A DNA stretch of 64,000 bases from Acanthosepion pharaonis (GCA_903632075.3 CAHIKZ030002090.1:114501-178500); one strand, 5' to 3'. Shown: positions 42,620 to 52,911, counted from the first letter of the stretch. Made by a program: numbers and translations. The notes: generated by a model not told the origin, from the sequence alone.

Positions 42620-42840
42620 AAACACGATCATACTTCCAATAATAACAGGAACACTAGGAATGCTTAAAAAGACGACTGATATGCTCATTAAGAAAATTCC
42701 TAGAAGCCCCTCCCTATCTGAGATACAAAAGATTTTGTTTATGAGCATGGTTGACATAATCAGAAAAAAAACTCTATTCATCTAATGTGCTCAATAACTT
42801 TTCGAGAAAAAAAACAAACTTTTCTTTACATCAGGACTCA
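42620..42840 (+). pseudogene. LINE C-terminus and 3' UTR (L-C), copy 5
   Basis: LPIITGTLGMLKKTTDMLIK, then PSLSEIQKILFM and IRKKTLFI with a stop, followed by the L-C 3' region (caataacttttcgagaaa). Confidence 0.75.
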
Positions 42841-43115
42841 GGTAAAATGAATGGTAAAAGATTGCATGAAACAGCATATCAAGAAAACTGATCATAATAA
42901 TATCGAAGTGCTTGAAAGAGTTCCAAATGAGCCTTGCAAAGATGGGAAGAATTAGATCCCTAAGGAAGAATCAAAATTCCCACCCAAGAAGGCAGTATTA
43001 ACATAATCTTGGATACTGAAGACAATGGTGAAGTACTGCTGAAGTTTGCTTTAATTTTATCTCTAGTGAGAGTCGCCAGATGATACTGAAGTGAACTTCA
43101 ACGACTACAATAAAC
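42841..43115. other. Unassigned, possibly the L-C 3' untranslated region or an older copy
   Basis: Weak similarity to L-C coding words only. Confidence 0.3.
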
Positions 43116-43121
43116 AAAGGG

Positions 43122-43425
43122 GTGAGCGGTATGGTGTAATGGATAATAACATTACACGAGAAATTGGCGAGCTGAGTTCAAATTCCAGTCGGGTTTGTTA
43201 AATTCACTCACGCACAAATACCTTTCGAAAAATGTGTCAAGCCCAACTCTTCTCCTCATGGGTCAAGTAGCAGGACAGACTGGGTCCTATTGCCTTGGTT
43301 GGCAACCAGTTTACCACAGAAAGAAACGACAGGCGACTGCGGGAAAATCTCTAATGCCTAGTCAGCCATAAATAAAAAGAGACATGTGTATCATGTATGG
43401 CACTTAACTCATTGACCGACAGTAA
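43122..43425 (+). repeat. SINE family A, near full length
   Basis: Head gcggtatggtgtaatggata, B box gttcaaattccagtcg, body gtagcaggacagactgggtc, ttggttggcaaccagtttac, end gtatggcacttaactcattg. Confidence 0.88.
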
Positions 43426-43554
43426 ATAAATACTTGAACTACTACTAATAATGAAAAATAGATAATGAAAATAATAAAATGAGGACAGCATTGAAGAAAA
43501 AATCGCGAAAATAAATTTGTTAATAGAAAACTGGAATTTTTTTCAGACATATTT

Positions 43555-43655
43555 TCTTAAAACAAATCTTACTAAGAGCAACAAAGGATTGGAAGTTGGG
43601 GAGAGTCGTGACCGCCCACATCCTGAAGTGATATGGCACATAGAAGAAGAAGCAC
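43555..43655 (+). pseudogene. LINE 3' end (L-A)
   Basis: caaaggattggaagttgggg, cgcccacatcctgaag and gcacatagaagaagaagc: the last ~25 codons and GAA tail of lineage L-A. Confidence 0.75.
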
Positions 43656-43689
43656 ACATTTTCCTCAATTTCTAAAGATGAAGACACTC

Positions 43690-43985
43690 ATTACGAAATT
43701 CCAGACCGGTGTAAATGTATCGCTACAGATATGCAAAGAATGTGGGCCAACGGCACCGGGGTGAAAATATTGGCATCACGTCTTCTGAAACCGACTTTGG
43801 CGTCCGTGGTATGTGTGAGGGAAATGGTAAGCGTCGGTCGATCGTACAGGTAAACGCTCCTTGCTTTCAGTCGGCTTTTCTTGCACGTTCTGTTTTACGG
43901 CGCGAAAAGTAATCCTCATATTTCGCCCCTCGCCGTCAGGCTAATACTGAAACGGCCGACTCGGCAGGTTCGCCGATATATTCAC
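43690..43985. other. GC-rich island of unknown nature
   Basis: Compositional shift like 27055-27420, with cgtccgtgg, gcgtcggtcgatcg, ctcgccgtcagg and aacggccgactcgg. A plus-strand frame of 65 codons (43715-43912) is Arg-rich and not recognised. Flanked on the right by a pyrimidine tract and (CT)n(AG)n. Confidence 0.4.
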
Positions 43986-44067
43986 TTACATGAACGTGGA
44001 ATTTTTCACTGTTCTTTATGTTAATTTACTGTTACCCTCTTTCTCCACCTCTTTCTCCCTCTCTATC

Positions 44068-44083
44068 CTCTCTCTCTCTCTCT

Positions 44084-44116
<33 letters not shown>

Positions 44117-44126
44117 AGAGAGAGAG
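44068..44126. repeat. (CT)n(AG)n mirror-compound microsatellite
   Basis: About 14 CT units switch directly to about 12 AG units, so the tract is self-complementary and would fold into a hairpin. Confidence 0.95.
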
Positions 44127-44324
44127 ATAGTACGCAATACTTACGTGGAATCGACTAAAACTTTCACGATAAGTATTGTGAACTTTTTATTTAGTTATAA
44201 TTATTGCTCTAGATAGATACACACACGCACATACACACATACACGCTCACAAAAACACACATTCACACACAGATGGATTTTTCATTTATTAATTTGATAT
44301 ATTTTCATGTTACTTATTTTCTTT
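44127..44324. other. Spacer with interrupted (CA)n
   Basis: (CA)-rich at 44218-44272. Nothing else was recognised. Confidence 0.5.
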
Positions 44325-44460
44325 TATTGTTTAAAGGTTATTTTTAGTGGACTCATATATTTGAATAGATGCTCTCTTTTTATTTATTAAACAGTATATT
44401 TAATTATTTCCACATATCAGCCTGAATATTCGAGAAATATTATTAGAAAAATTGCGTTTT
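44325..44460 (+). repeat. Single arm of the 33727 foldback family
   Basis: Matches the left arm of 33727-34013: ggactcatatatttgaatag, atttattaaacagtatattt, cagcctgaatattcgagaaa, attagaaaaattgcg. The right arm is absent. Confidence 0.75.
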
Positions 44461-44479
44461 TCGGCTTTCTTTCTTTTTA

Positions 44480-44605
44480 TATGCCCTGTCCTTTCAGGGC
44501 GTAGGCAATCATGGCTCTCCACATCCTTCTATCCCTTGCAGCGCTCAACAAGTTCCTTCCCTCTACTACCTTCCCCCAGACCACGTTCTGTCATTCACTT
44601 GCTTA
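44480..44605 (-). pseudogene. LINE 3' end (L-A)
   Basis: Plus strand ccctgtcctttcagggcgta, atggctctccacatcc: the complement of the L-A terminal codons (WRAMIAYAL-like). Confidence 0.7.
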
Positions 44606-44736
44606 GGGCACCAGGTCTTTGAATTCGGCCCTTCACCACTATAATCAAATCTCATGTGCTGTTATCGGGCTGCCGGTTTCCTGGGAACTGATCTGCTTGA
44701 CCCTCATACGTCGAATTCGACGGGAGAGTAGACTAC

Positions 44737-44740
<4 letters not shown>

Positions 44741-44791
<51 letters not shown>

Positions 44792-44792
44792 C
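44741..44792. repeat. (TA)n(TG)n microsatellite
   Basis: About 16 TA units then about 9 TG units. Confidence 0.97.
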
Positions 44793-44854
44793 GCATCTCT
44801 GCGAGTGTGTGTGTATGAACAGCCAAATATATATGAAATCAAACATATTAAAGT

Positions 44855-45126
44855 GTAGCCGAGTGGTTAGAACTTTCGCATTCCGGGTTCGAAACTCAAC
44901 ATAGTCGATTTGTCAGGAAGGAGACTTCCTGATGTTATCGGACTGGAGGGGTCGACCCCAGCGTGCGGCACCTTTGGAAAGTGCCTGAAAACCATACCAC
45001 GGGTTGATCCAAGCCTTGTGAGTGAAATTGGGTAGATGGAACCCTTGGGCGCCGTCGATACCTGTGCACGAAGTCGATAGCTAGCACGAAGTCACATATC
45101 GTGGCCAAGGGCTTGAGTAAAATTGT

Positions 45127-45128
<2 letters not shown>
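44855..45128 (+). repeat. SINE family D, near full length
   Basis: Head gccgagtggttagaactttc and B box gggttcgaaactcaac, body tttgtcaggaaggagacttc, gggtcgaccccagcgtgcgg, caccacgggttgatccaagc-type words, gtgagtgaaattgggtagat, end agggcttgagtaaaattgt. Followed at once by (TA)n. The head resembles a Leu-type tRNA. Confidence 0.88.

Positions 45129-45182
<54 letters not shown>
45129..45182. repeat. (TA)n microsatellite at SINE D 3' end
   Basis: About 27 TA units. Confidence 0.98.
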
Positions 45183-45187
<5 letters not shown>

Positions 45188-45199
45188 GAAGAATGTAAT

Positions 45200-45540
45200 A
45201 TACAAACCCTATATAGAAAAAGAGTAGTGGATAATTGAATGTCAAAACGAGAAAATATCTTATGTGTTTGCCGAGAAGTTCTAATATATTTTGTATGAAG
45301 TCGCTGTACCAGAAGAGAAAACTCACCAGAACAATTATCATGGAAATGTTTATAGAAATAATACAGGGAGGCTACGTTATGGTGGTTGGAAAATGATTGA
45401 GGCCTAGATGTTAAGTCATGACCAATAACATTGCAGATTCTACTTTGGATTTTGTCAAGAATCTCTAGATAGTTATAAGAAGTCCCAGACCAGATGTAAC
45501 AACAGTATCCAATGCACGGCGAATGGTAGATTTTTTTAAA
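45200..45540 (-). pseudogene. LINE RT C-terminal region (L-B)
   Basis: A minus-strand frame open for about 110 codons: CIGYCCYIWSGT, LEILDKIQSRICNVIGHDL, NHHNVASLYYFYKHFHDNC, FSLLVQRLH. It is the post-RT conserved region, ending at the SINE D/(TA)n junction. The RT catalytic residues lie upstream and are absent. Confidence 0.88.
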
Positions 45541-45945
45541 AAAAAGTAAGACAGATTCGGGCGAGAAAAGTATCTGACATTGGTCCGGGATGGTCACGTC
45601 ACGTGCGGAGCAGTCTGCCAGTATGTCTGGGCTGAGCTGGTGTATCTGTCAGTTAAATATATTTAAGTCATCAATGTTTGACCAATGTTTGCATTCGCTG
45701 GATCCAAATTCACGTTGTCTTGTAGGCAAACAAGGAAAGATAACTAAAAGATTTCATGTCTGGGATTTTTAATCAAATGTGCATTAATGACAGATTGCCG
45801 TCCACTCCACATATACAGACAGAGGAAAAGGAAGGGACAGACAGAAAGTCAGACAGACAAAAAAATACAGTTACGGTTGTATTGGGTGATATGAATATCA
45901 CAACTTATCAACAATTGTAGGCTTATTTAATATCGATATTTTTTT
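45541..45945. other. Unassigned region
   Basis: Nothing recognised. Confidence 0.35.
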
Positions 45946-45949
45946 TTTA

Positions 45950-46185
45950 TTATACTTGAGTCCATAGGTAAACATTGGTTTATATTTGAGTATATAAGAA
46001 AATATTAATCGGGTTTATACTTGAGTTTATTGGTCGGTTAATACTCGAGTCTGTAGGTAAGCATTAGTCTGGTTTATATTTAAATGTATAAGGAAATATT
46101 AATCGGGTTTATACTTGAGTTTATAGGTCGGATTAATACGTGAGTCTATAGGTAAACATTGGTTGGGTTTATATTTCAATATGCA
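45950..46185 (-). repeat. 35-bp minisatellite, second locus
   Basis: Units such as tatacttgagtccataggta plus aacattggtt are the complement of the 1577-1973 unit. About 6-7 diverged units. Confidence 0.8.
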
Positions 46186-46315
46186 AGCGCCTACTCGGAA
46201 GACTTGGCCTCTCTTATTCCTCTACAGAGGATGCAGTCGGTGTATAATAGGCCCCATTATGTCAGAGCTGAGATTGAAAAAGAGATTTAGAAAAGGAGTG
46301 CCTAGTTAAATTGAT
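46186..46315. other. Unassigned
   Basis: Nothing recognised. Confidence 0.35.
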
Positions 46316-46319
46316 GATG

Positions 46320-46590
46320 AAATAGCGCGTGTAGTGTAACTGATATCGTTGCGAAAATTGGGAAACGCTCACTTTTTTCTCCTTAGCTATGAGTTAAATA
46401 GCAGGGCAGACTGGAGTCTGTAGCCTTGACTGGTAATCGGTCTAAGAGAAGAAAAACATTGGATTCCAAACTGCGGAGAAGGCAACGGGGAGTCACCTCA
46501 CTATTTTCCCCAAGTATGCATGTTAGTTCATAGTTAATAAAGGAAAGGAATTTGGTCTCCACCTTGAAAGGGTAGGGTATTATTTAAATT
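46320..46590 (+). repeat. tRNA-headed SINE, A/B-like, internally deleted
   Basis: Head gcgcgtgtagtgtaactgat, then directly the body gctatgagttaaatagcagg, gcagactggagtctgtagcc, ttgactggtaatcggtctaa, and a B-type tail (gttcatagttaataaagg). The B-box region is deleted. Confidence 0.65.
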
Positions 46591-47325
46591 TCACGGTACC
46601 TGTTGTAATAAATACCTGTTGTTCCTTCTTTGTAGGCTAGTAATATTTAATATCTAGCAGAAGTATTTAAAAAGTTTACAATTCGTTCTTTGGTTGAGAT
46701 TTCTCTCTTTATTCTAAATGCCGGTTGGGGAAAGAATGAGACACTGAACTATGGATAAGGCTTCTTAATTTGAACCAGGAATTTTTAAAATCTATATCAC
46801 GCCATCAAGGCAATTAAAACCACCAAGACACAAGGGAGTACAGAATGTAGAAGAATTAGGAACAGAAATATTAATAATGAGCGGAAAGAGAACAGAGTAA
46901 TTAGAAGGACAGTAGATAGCGATTGACATTGCTTCCATTTTTTTTCTATCGCAAAGGGCTCAGACGAGTAGCAGGAATATTTTGCCATCACTTCTTTATC
47001 CCTTTTTTGCTTCCCCGACGCTAACAAACTGGATAGATGCTCACTTTCTAGTATATGTTTTGTTCTTATTGTTGTTGAAGCCATATAAATCATACGTCAA
47101 TAAAAAGCATGCTCACTGATTGCGTGCTTTGCTTTCATGACAGCACTTGTAAAATTGACGTGTTACATTGATATGTACCACGATGACTTTCTAAAGGTCA
47201 ATCAATGCCGTTGAATATTTTACGCATGGAGAAAGTGAGAGTAGGTAGGTAAGAGAGTGTGAGAGCGAGGGGGTTTCCAATATATTTCCTATTTTAATTT
47301 ATCGATCAACCTCACTACAGCAAGT
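46591..47325. other. Unassigned region
   Basis: A minus-strand frame of 98 codons (46797-47093) has a hydrophobic C-terminal half. No start context or family supports a gene. Confidence 0.3.
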
Positions 47326-47327
47326 GG

Positions 47328-47400
47328 TTGAGTGGTTAGGAAGTTTGCTTTCTGACCCTGAGACCCAGGTCCGAATCGAACTATGGTCGTTTTGTCAGGA
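47328..47400 (+). repeat. SINE family D head
   Basis: gtggttgagtggttaggaag, gaccctgagacccaggtccg, cgttttgtcaggaaggtaat. Confidence 0.75.
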
Positions 47401-47575
47401 AGGTAATTTCTGGGTCTGGGAATTCGAATCCTGCCAGAGATCACATTTTCTTTATTAAATCTCTCGAATGCGCATGCCAACAGACACAATTACCGCTGTT
47501 TAAAAAACGGACTATCTACTCAGATATCAGCATCCATTAAAATAACGTTTGAAAATAATGTCGATATAAAATTAA
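47401..47575 (+). repeat. Family H tail plus foldback-arm end
   Basis: gggaattcgaatcctgcc and aattaccgctgtttaaaa repeat the 5970-6150 unit. tcagcatccattaaaataac and gtttgaaaataa repeat the outer end of the 33727 foldback right arm. Confidence 0.6.
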
Positions 47576-47699
47576 ATGCATTAATTCTTCATATATATAG
47601 ACAAAATAATGTGAACAGCTGGCTAAAACATCTATTTATTGACTAATAAAGTGTTGGAACTCCATTAGATTCTAAAACTGCTTTGATTTTACGTGGCAA

Positions 47700-48115
47700 A
47701 GGTTTGGTTTGGTTTATTTTGGTTTATTTTGTTTTACGGCATATCAACCTCAATGGGTTATTTAATGCTGGCAACATTTTTAGGATAGATTCGTATGAAT
47801 AGAATATGTATTCTTTGGTTTAGATTGGTTTGGTTTATTTTGTTTAACACCATATCAACCTCAATGGGTTATTTAATCCCGATAACATTTTTAGGATAGA
47901 TTCGTATGAATAGAATATGTATTCTTTAGTATCGATTAGTTTGGTTTATTTTGTTTTACGGCATATAAACCTCAATGGGTTATTTAATGCTGGCAACATT
48001 TTCAGGATAGATTCATATGAATAGAATATGTATTCTTTAGTTTCGATTAGTTTGGTTTATTTTGTTTTACGGCATATCAACCTCAATGGGTTATTTAATG
48101 GCGACAAAATTTTTT
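47700..48115. repeat. 111-bp tandem array derived from tail F
   Basis: Four units with starts spaced 111, 111 and 110 bp. Each holds ggtttattttgttttacggc, atatcaacctcaatgggtta, and gaatagaatatgtattcttt. The conserved core matches the SINE tail F (tacggc-tatcaaccc...gggttattta), so the array is a SINE tail that expanded into a satellite. Confidence 0.9.
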
Positions 48116-48228
48116 ATTGCTGGTAATATTTTGTTTTGTCAAAAATCTGTTTCTGGCAATATATCTCTTTCAAAACTGCATTGCTGGCAATAACCTTTTT
48201 CAAAAAACTATTGCTGGTAATAGTTAAC

Positions 48229-48412
48229 TATTTGCTCATAGCTGGGACCCCAACAGGTGCCACCACCCCGGGCCAGAGCGGACCCGGGAACACCTGCAAC
48301 TAAAGGTGGTTCCACGCTACTCAAAACCTCCCGATCAGTGGCCCCGCTGCCGGACGTAGTTCATCGTCTTACCCAGGACGCGGATGTAGTTTAACGTCTT
48401 ACTTAGGACGAA
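48229..48412 (+). repeat. Family E repeat, copy 2
   Basis: gttaactatttgctcatagc, ggtgccaccaccccgggcc, gtggttccacgctactcaaa, then two copies of gtagtt(c/t)a(t/a)cgtcttac plus ccaggac/ttaggac. Confidence 0.85.
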
Positions 48413-48439
48413 CGTGGAAAGGAATGAAATAAGTCGAAT

Positions 48440-48924
48440 TCTCGGAAAGTTGCTTCAGCGACGATAGAGGAGGAAATCTGTCCTTCACTCTTTACTCTAG
48501 AACTTTCATAATGGTTCAATTATCTTGAGGTCAGGTGATTGTGTTGACCATCGAAGATTTTTAATTACGTTATGATGCTCATCAAACCATGACTCCATTT
48601 ATTTGCAGTGTGTATGGGTGTATTATCATATTGGAATATGGCACTTTCTGACAAGAGTATGGTAGTCATTGTAAGGAGATTGTCATTGAGAATGTCGAGA
48701 TAATTATCTGCAGTAATTCTAACTCTAAGAGAGTTGATAGGACCAGAAGAATACCAGGAAATTGCCGCTTAAATCATTACTGAGCCATCTCCATGTTTGA
48801 CTGTCGGGTCTATGCCATCCGGATCATAGGCTTCACGCGGTGGTGCTCTCCAGATACAAACATGCTCTTTTGTAGGAAATAACGTGAAAGAAGACTTATC
48901 AGACCAAATAACATTTTTCCATTC
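48440..48924 (-). pseudogene. Tc1-like transposase catalytic fragment
   Basis: The minus-strand frame gives WKNVIWSDKSSFTLF (first catalytic block, D kept, the following E is K), WRAPPREAYDPDGIDPTVK, KHGDGSVMI, SWYSSGPIN, and FQYDNTPIHTAN, the second catalytic D block. The third acidic residue lies beyond the decayed end. It is the central part of a DD34E-type DDE transposase with few stops. Confidence 0.88.
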
Positions 48925-49019
48925 CTCCAAGGGGGTAACTCGAGGTTTATTAACTGTTAATTACGGAGTCATTTTATAATTCTTAATAAGAAAATTGTTG
49001 AAATAAACAAAGGAACATT
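48925..49019. repeat. 95-bp perfect direct repeat, copy 1
   Basis: Identical over all 95 bases to 50991-51085. It lies between the N-terminal and catalytic parts of the Tc1 remnant, where an intact Tc1 needs only a short linker. Confidence 0.95.
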
Positions 49020-49416
49020 TTTTTTTTCGCAGCTTGGCGTTCGACTTTACGATCAGAGTTTTAGGAATTGCAGCCCTTTCGTGGATACTTGCTTTGTGGA
49101 TCCCCCGACATACTGTGCGTGTAGAAACTGTATTGGCTCGGTGAATAATGAGTTCTTTTGCTGCAGTCGTTTTATGATTTTCATTCGAATCTAGAAGGAT
49201 AACTCTTAATTGAAACCTGTTGGGCGTGAGGCTAGCAACTCCATCCGGAAAAATATTCATAGCTATAGATACCAGAATAGCAATGTGGCCCATACTCCAC
49301 AGGGACTTTATGTGATTTGGATGAGTGCGTGAGTGACTAACTTTGAATTTCGCTGGTTCGTGTTTTTCCGTACGCAAATCTGTAAGGACGTACAAGAATA
49401 AGAGATGTAAGTTCAA
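49020..49416 (-). pseudogene. Tc1-like transposase N-terminal (HTH) fragment
   Basis: The frame RVILLDSNENHKTTAAKELI, then VSTRTVCRGIHKASI, then ERAAIPKTLIVKSNAKLR is the paired helix-turn-helix DNA-binding region of Tc1-like transposases. It continues, after the 95-bp segment, into the catalytic fragment at 48440-48924. Confidence 0.85.
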
Positions 49417-49433
49417 ATCTCGTCGGAGGCTAC
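49400..49433 (+). pseudogene. tRNA T-arm-like fragment
   Basis: gtaagttcaaatctcgtcgg resembles a B box with acceptor. No 5' half was found. Confidence 0.3.
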
Positions 49434-49479
49434 TTCTTTATTTTCTGATCTGTGCTACTTACCTAAATATCGAAGAATT

Positions 49480-49508
49480 TAAATAAATAAATAAATAAAT
49501 AAATAAAA
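49480..49508. repeat. (AAAT)n microsatellite
   Basis: About 7 units. Confidence 0.95.
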
Positions 49509-50080
49509 GTATCAATAAAAATGAAAAGACAAAAATTAAGCTTAACAATGTTTCATCTAAGAAAATCGGGCAATTTAAATGAACGTCCGGGTCCTTGACA
49601 TAACAACATTAACCGAACATGGGCGACATACTACTGTTAGTTTCATGACTCCTCTCATTACAACTGTGATGTGCTACTTCTGTAAGGCTTGGGGTCAAGG
49701 TGTATAAATGGATATGTGTTGAGTGGTGTCAGGAGTAGATATGAGAAATTAAGTCGAACTTGCTGTGAGATAGAAACTGCTGTTCAAGTTATCATAAGTT
49801 TTTATTAGAATATCAATCCGATAAATATATTCAGTTGACACCGAGATTACAATCTTTTCTTTGACTAATAGAAGTTATTACAGTCAACATATATAAATAA
49901 TAACTATTATATATGTAATACGTTTACTGTAGGTTTGTATGTTTGCTTAACACAGCAAAAATGTCACATTGTAGCGCAATCTTTGCTGGCGCAATATTAT
50001 TAAAATTTTCCAACTTGAATCGGGCCATTATTTTCCGTGTAATTTCTAAATAAGTATATGTATAGCTGGCCACTCGTATT
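49509..50080. other. AT-rich spacer
   Basis: Nothing recognised. Confidence 0.4.
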
Positions 50081-50081
50081 T

Positions 50082-50190
50082 GAGGATACTCGTCTACTAG
50101 GGCGGATAGTCAATCCCTATTGATGACGCTTGCTCAGACGCATTTGTGTTTATTCAACACCCACAGAGCCCACCGGTGGTTTTGTTATAT
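50082..50190 (+). repeat. Family I repeat, copy 1
   Basis: ttattcaacacccacagagc plus ccacc and preceding words match the complement of 53228-53345. Confidence 0.55.
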
Positions 50191-50765
50191 AGGAATAAAG
50201 AGTCGCTGCCGACACTTGAGTTTGAACATAGATCGCCAGTGAGCAAACACAAGCGATCCCATTATTGAATTAAGTAAACTACGTGGCCATAAATGAAACA
50301 TATATATGGGAGATAGCGTGTGTCTAATTGATAGCCATTCCTAGTCTATCCTCTATTATTATTCGGATCGCTATTTCTACTCTATCCCCTATTCTATACG
50401 GACTGCTATTCTCTGCTCTATTCATTATACTATTTCTCTATTCGGATCACTTTACGGATTACTGTTCGAGCAAGTATTGTCAAGCATGTACTATTAGTAC
50501 TATTTGAAGGCGTCTGACACCAATATTTTTCAACGGCGTTACTATCGTTTTATCTACGATTACAAAGACTCTACTACAAAGAGCATTACAAAAGTGACAA
50601 CGAGTATTCGTTGACATTACAAAAGGGTCAAACGAGTGTTCGTTGACATCACAAAAGATTTATACTGCAACTATGCTGAACAGACCTTAGTTACACCTTC
50701 TGGGAAAGAGCGTATTATCTAGCATGATCAACAAATTGAACAAAGCATTGTATTCCGTCTACCCA
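50191..50765. other. Unassigned region
   Basis: Short local repeats (tctattcggatcact-like; cattacaaaagggtc-like at 50580-50660). Nothing coding was recognised. Confidence 0.35.
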
Positions 50766-50769
50766 ATTA

Positions 50770-50962
50770 CACGCACAAGGCTTGGGTCAGCCCGTGGTAT
50801 GGTTTTCAGGCACTTTTCAAAGGTGCCGCAAGCTGCGATCGGCCTTTGCAGTCCGATAACATCAAGAAGTCTTTTTCTTGACAAATCGAGTATGGTGAGA
50901 TCCGAAACCGGGTCTCATGGTCAGAATGCGAACGTTCTAACCACTCGGCCACGTGCCCATAT
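50770..50962 (-). repeat. SINE family D
   Basis: The plus strand reads caaggcttgggtcagcccgt, ggtatggttttcaggcactt, cttgacaaatcgagtatggt, then the reversed B and A boxes (gaaaccgggtctca; cgttctaaccactcggccac). Confidence 0.85.
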
Positions 50963-50990
50963 AAATAAGTATAAACTGACAAAAATGACT

Positions 50991-51085
50991 CTCCAAGGGG
51001 GTAACTCGAGGTTTATTAACTGTTAATTACGGAGTCATTTTATAATTCTTAATAAGAAAATTGTTGAAATAAACAAAGGAACATT
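50991..51085. repeat. 95-bp perfect direct repeat, copy 2
   Basis: Identical to 48925-49019. This copy lies just beyond the 3' end of the mariner remnant and could be that element's 3' untranslated part. Confidence 0.95.
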
Positions 51086-51179
51086 CTAAGTTTAAACGTA
51101 ATAAGCATTTGTAAATAATTATCAAAAAAAATCTATAAATCAAAGTTCTTGCCATTAAACTGAGACCACTTAATTTATT

Positions 51180-51844
51180 TAGTTGAAATGGAAACCATAT
51201 TGATGAATGACTTTTCTTCAACTTATCTCTAAATTCATGATCTCATCTTTAAAAAATTCTCATCCTTTGATGTGATAAACAGTTCAAATGCTTCCATTAC
51301 CTCTTCCTTATTGGATAATGCTTTATTGCGTATGAAAAGCTCAAAATGCTTAAATAAATGATAATCAGTAGAAGGGATATCAGGTGAATAGGGAGAATGC
51401 GACAAAATTTTATAATTCAGGCTATGAAGCTTTTGAACAGTTGACTGAGAAATGTATGGCGGTCCATTGTCGTGCAGTAAAATTGGGCTATCCCAATTCA
51501 CAAGTTTAGTATATTTCTCTATCAAGTATTTGTGCATACACTCAAATTCTCCATAATACGAGATTGCTGTTATTGTTTTCCCTTGAGACAAGAATGAATA
51601 ATGAATAACCCCTTTGAAAGACCACCATACAGTAACCATTAACTTTTTAGGGTGCAGTGTAAGTTTTGGGTATTGTTTTTGGTGATTCACTTGCATCTAA
51701 CCACTGGACTACTCTCTTACTGTTGTCAAAGAGTATCCATTTCTCATCGCATGTAATGATTCGATGCAAAAATGGTTCTTTTCTCAGTTTGTACTCGTAC
51801 AGTAAGATTACTTGACACTGTTTCATTGGGCTTATGAGTAACAA
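51180..51844 (-). pseudogene. mariner-type transposase fragment (DD34D)
   Basis: Minus-strand blocks: FLHRIITCDEKWILFDN (first Asp), then across a frameshift LMVTVWWSFKGVIHYSF, LLHDNGPPYISQ (second Asp), SHSPYSPDIPSTDYHLF (third Asp), and the C-terminal RKVIHQYGFHFN. Exactly 34 residues separate the second and third catalytic aspartates, which is the mariner signature. The N-terminal HTH domain is missing and the reading frame is broken near 51660. Confidence 0.92.
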
Positions 51845-52905
51845 TATATTTAAAAAAAAATCATCTGGAAAGAAAATGAGTCAGGAATAAGTCAAGATAT
51901 ATTAAGCAGGTTACATCGTTAGACGACCGTATCAAAAACCAAGCAAAAAATGCGTCATTTCATGTGTGACAAACTAATATTAATAAATTCAGTTTCTTTC
52001 GTCTTAATGCTGTAGTGTTATGAGTTCGGTTATGTTTCGCAATCATACTTTTACGTCTTTATGTAAAAGCAATTTAAAAATATCTCAACGATTACTCATA
52101 ACTGTCACATTTATCATTTTCATATGTTTCTGTAACTTTTTAAAAACGTATTTTTTTCTTTGTTTACTCAATCCTCAAACATATTTTTAAAAAATCTTAT
52201 TAACAGTTTCATTGACATAACAATCAATGCCATTTTTCATCCGAACATTTCTCCGTTTTTATCACATGTCAAGTCTTACTTTCTTTGTTTCTTTCTCTTT
52301 AACCTTCCTTACCCAGTTACTTAATCTTTTATTTTATTTCTCTACACTCCATCCCTTGCTTGTCTCTCAATTCCTTCTTTCTTGTGTTCTTTCTTTTAAC
52401 AGTTGCATGTTTGCAGCACTTACGCAAACAGGCTACTACAGAGGCATGTAGAAAGGAAATCTATGTGCTCTTTTTGCATCTCATTTTTTCCACAGTTACA
52501 TCTGTCTTTCCTGTTCGTATGTTTATTGGGTTGATGCAAAAATATCCAGCATTTTCTTGACAAACTTTTAATTACTGAAAAATTCATATAATGATTTTCA
52601 GTTATAAATTTATTTTCTTTGGTTTCCTATGCCCTTAAATCTTAATAAATTACTTATTCAATCATAACGTATTAATTCAAAAGTTTCCAGGACCTTTTCA
52701 AAAACATTTTATTCCTGTAAATTCATGTCATCATTATTCAGTAATAAAAGAATATTCTTAGTTTTGTATACCCTGTTTCTTTTTACAAAATTACATATTC
52801 CTTCATATGAAATTAATGCGAAAATTTCCAGTATTTTCTAATAAAATCATATAATTTCGTATTATTATTTAGCCATTAAAGTATTTCAAACAGTTTTATA
52901 TATCT
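51845..52905. other. AT-rich spacer
   Basis: Pyrimidine-rich around 52270-52400. Three loose repeats of ttcatat/attttcagt-like words lie at 52560-52860. Nothing coding was recognised. Confidence 0.4.
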
Positions 52906-52911
52906 TGTTGG

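Noticed and set aside
44855..44930. Functional tRNA genes at SINE heads (also 24597, 28848, 52912)
   Set aside because: A and B boxes are present but acceptor stems do not pair, and each head runs into a SINE body. These are tRNA-derived promoters.
46797..47093. 98-codon minus-strand frame with hydrophobic C-terminus as a small membrane protein
   Set aside because: No recognisable family, no splice or promoter signal. Similar chance frames are expected in 64 kb of AT-rich DNA.
47700..48115. CRISPR-like array of regularly spaced repeats
   Set aside because: The 111-bp units are contiguous and alike along their whole length with no unique spacers. It is a eukaryotic tandem satellite.
48925..51085. 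A 2.16-kb LTR element bounded by the 95-bp repeats
   Set aside because: The repeats lack TG...CA ends, and the interior holds half a Tc1 gene and a SINE and no retroviral-type genes. The identity is reported as unexplained instead.
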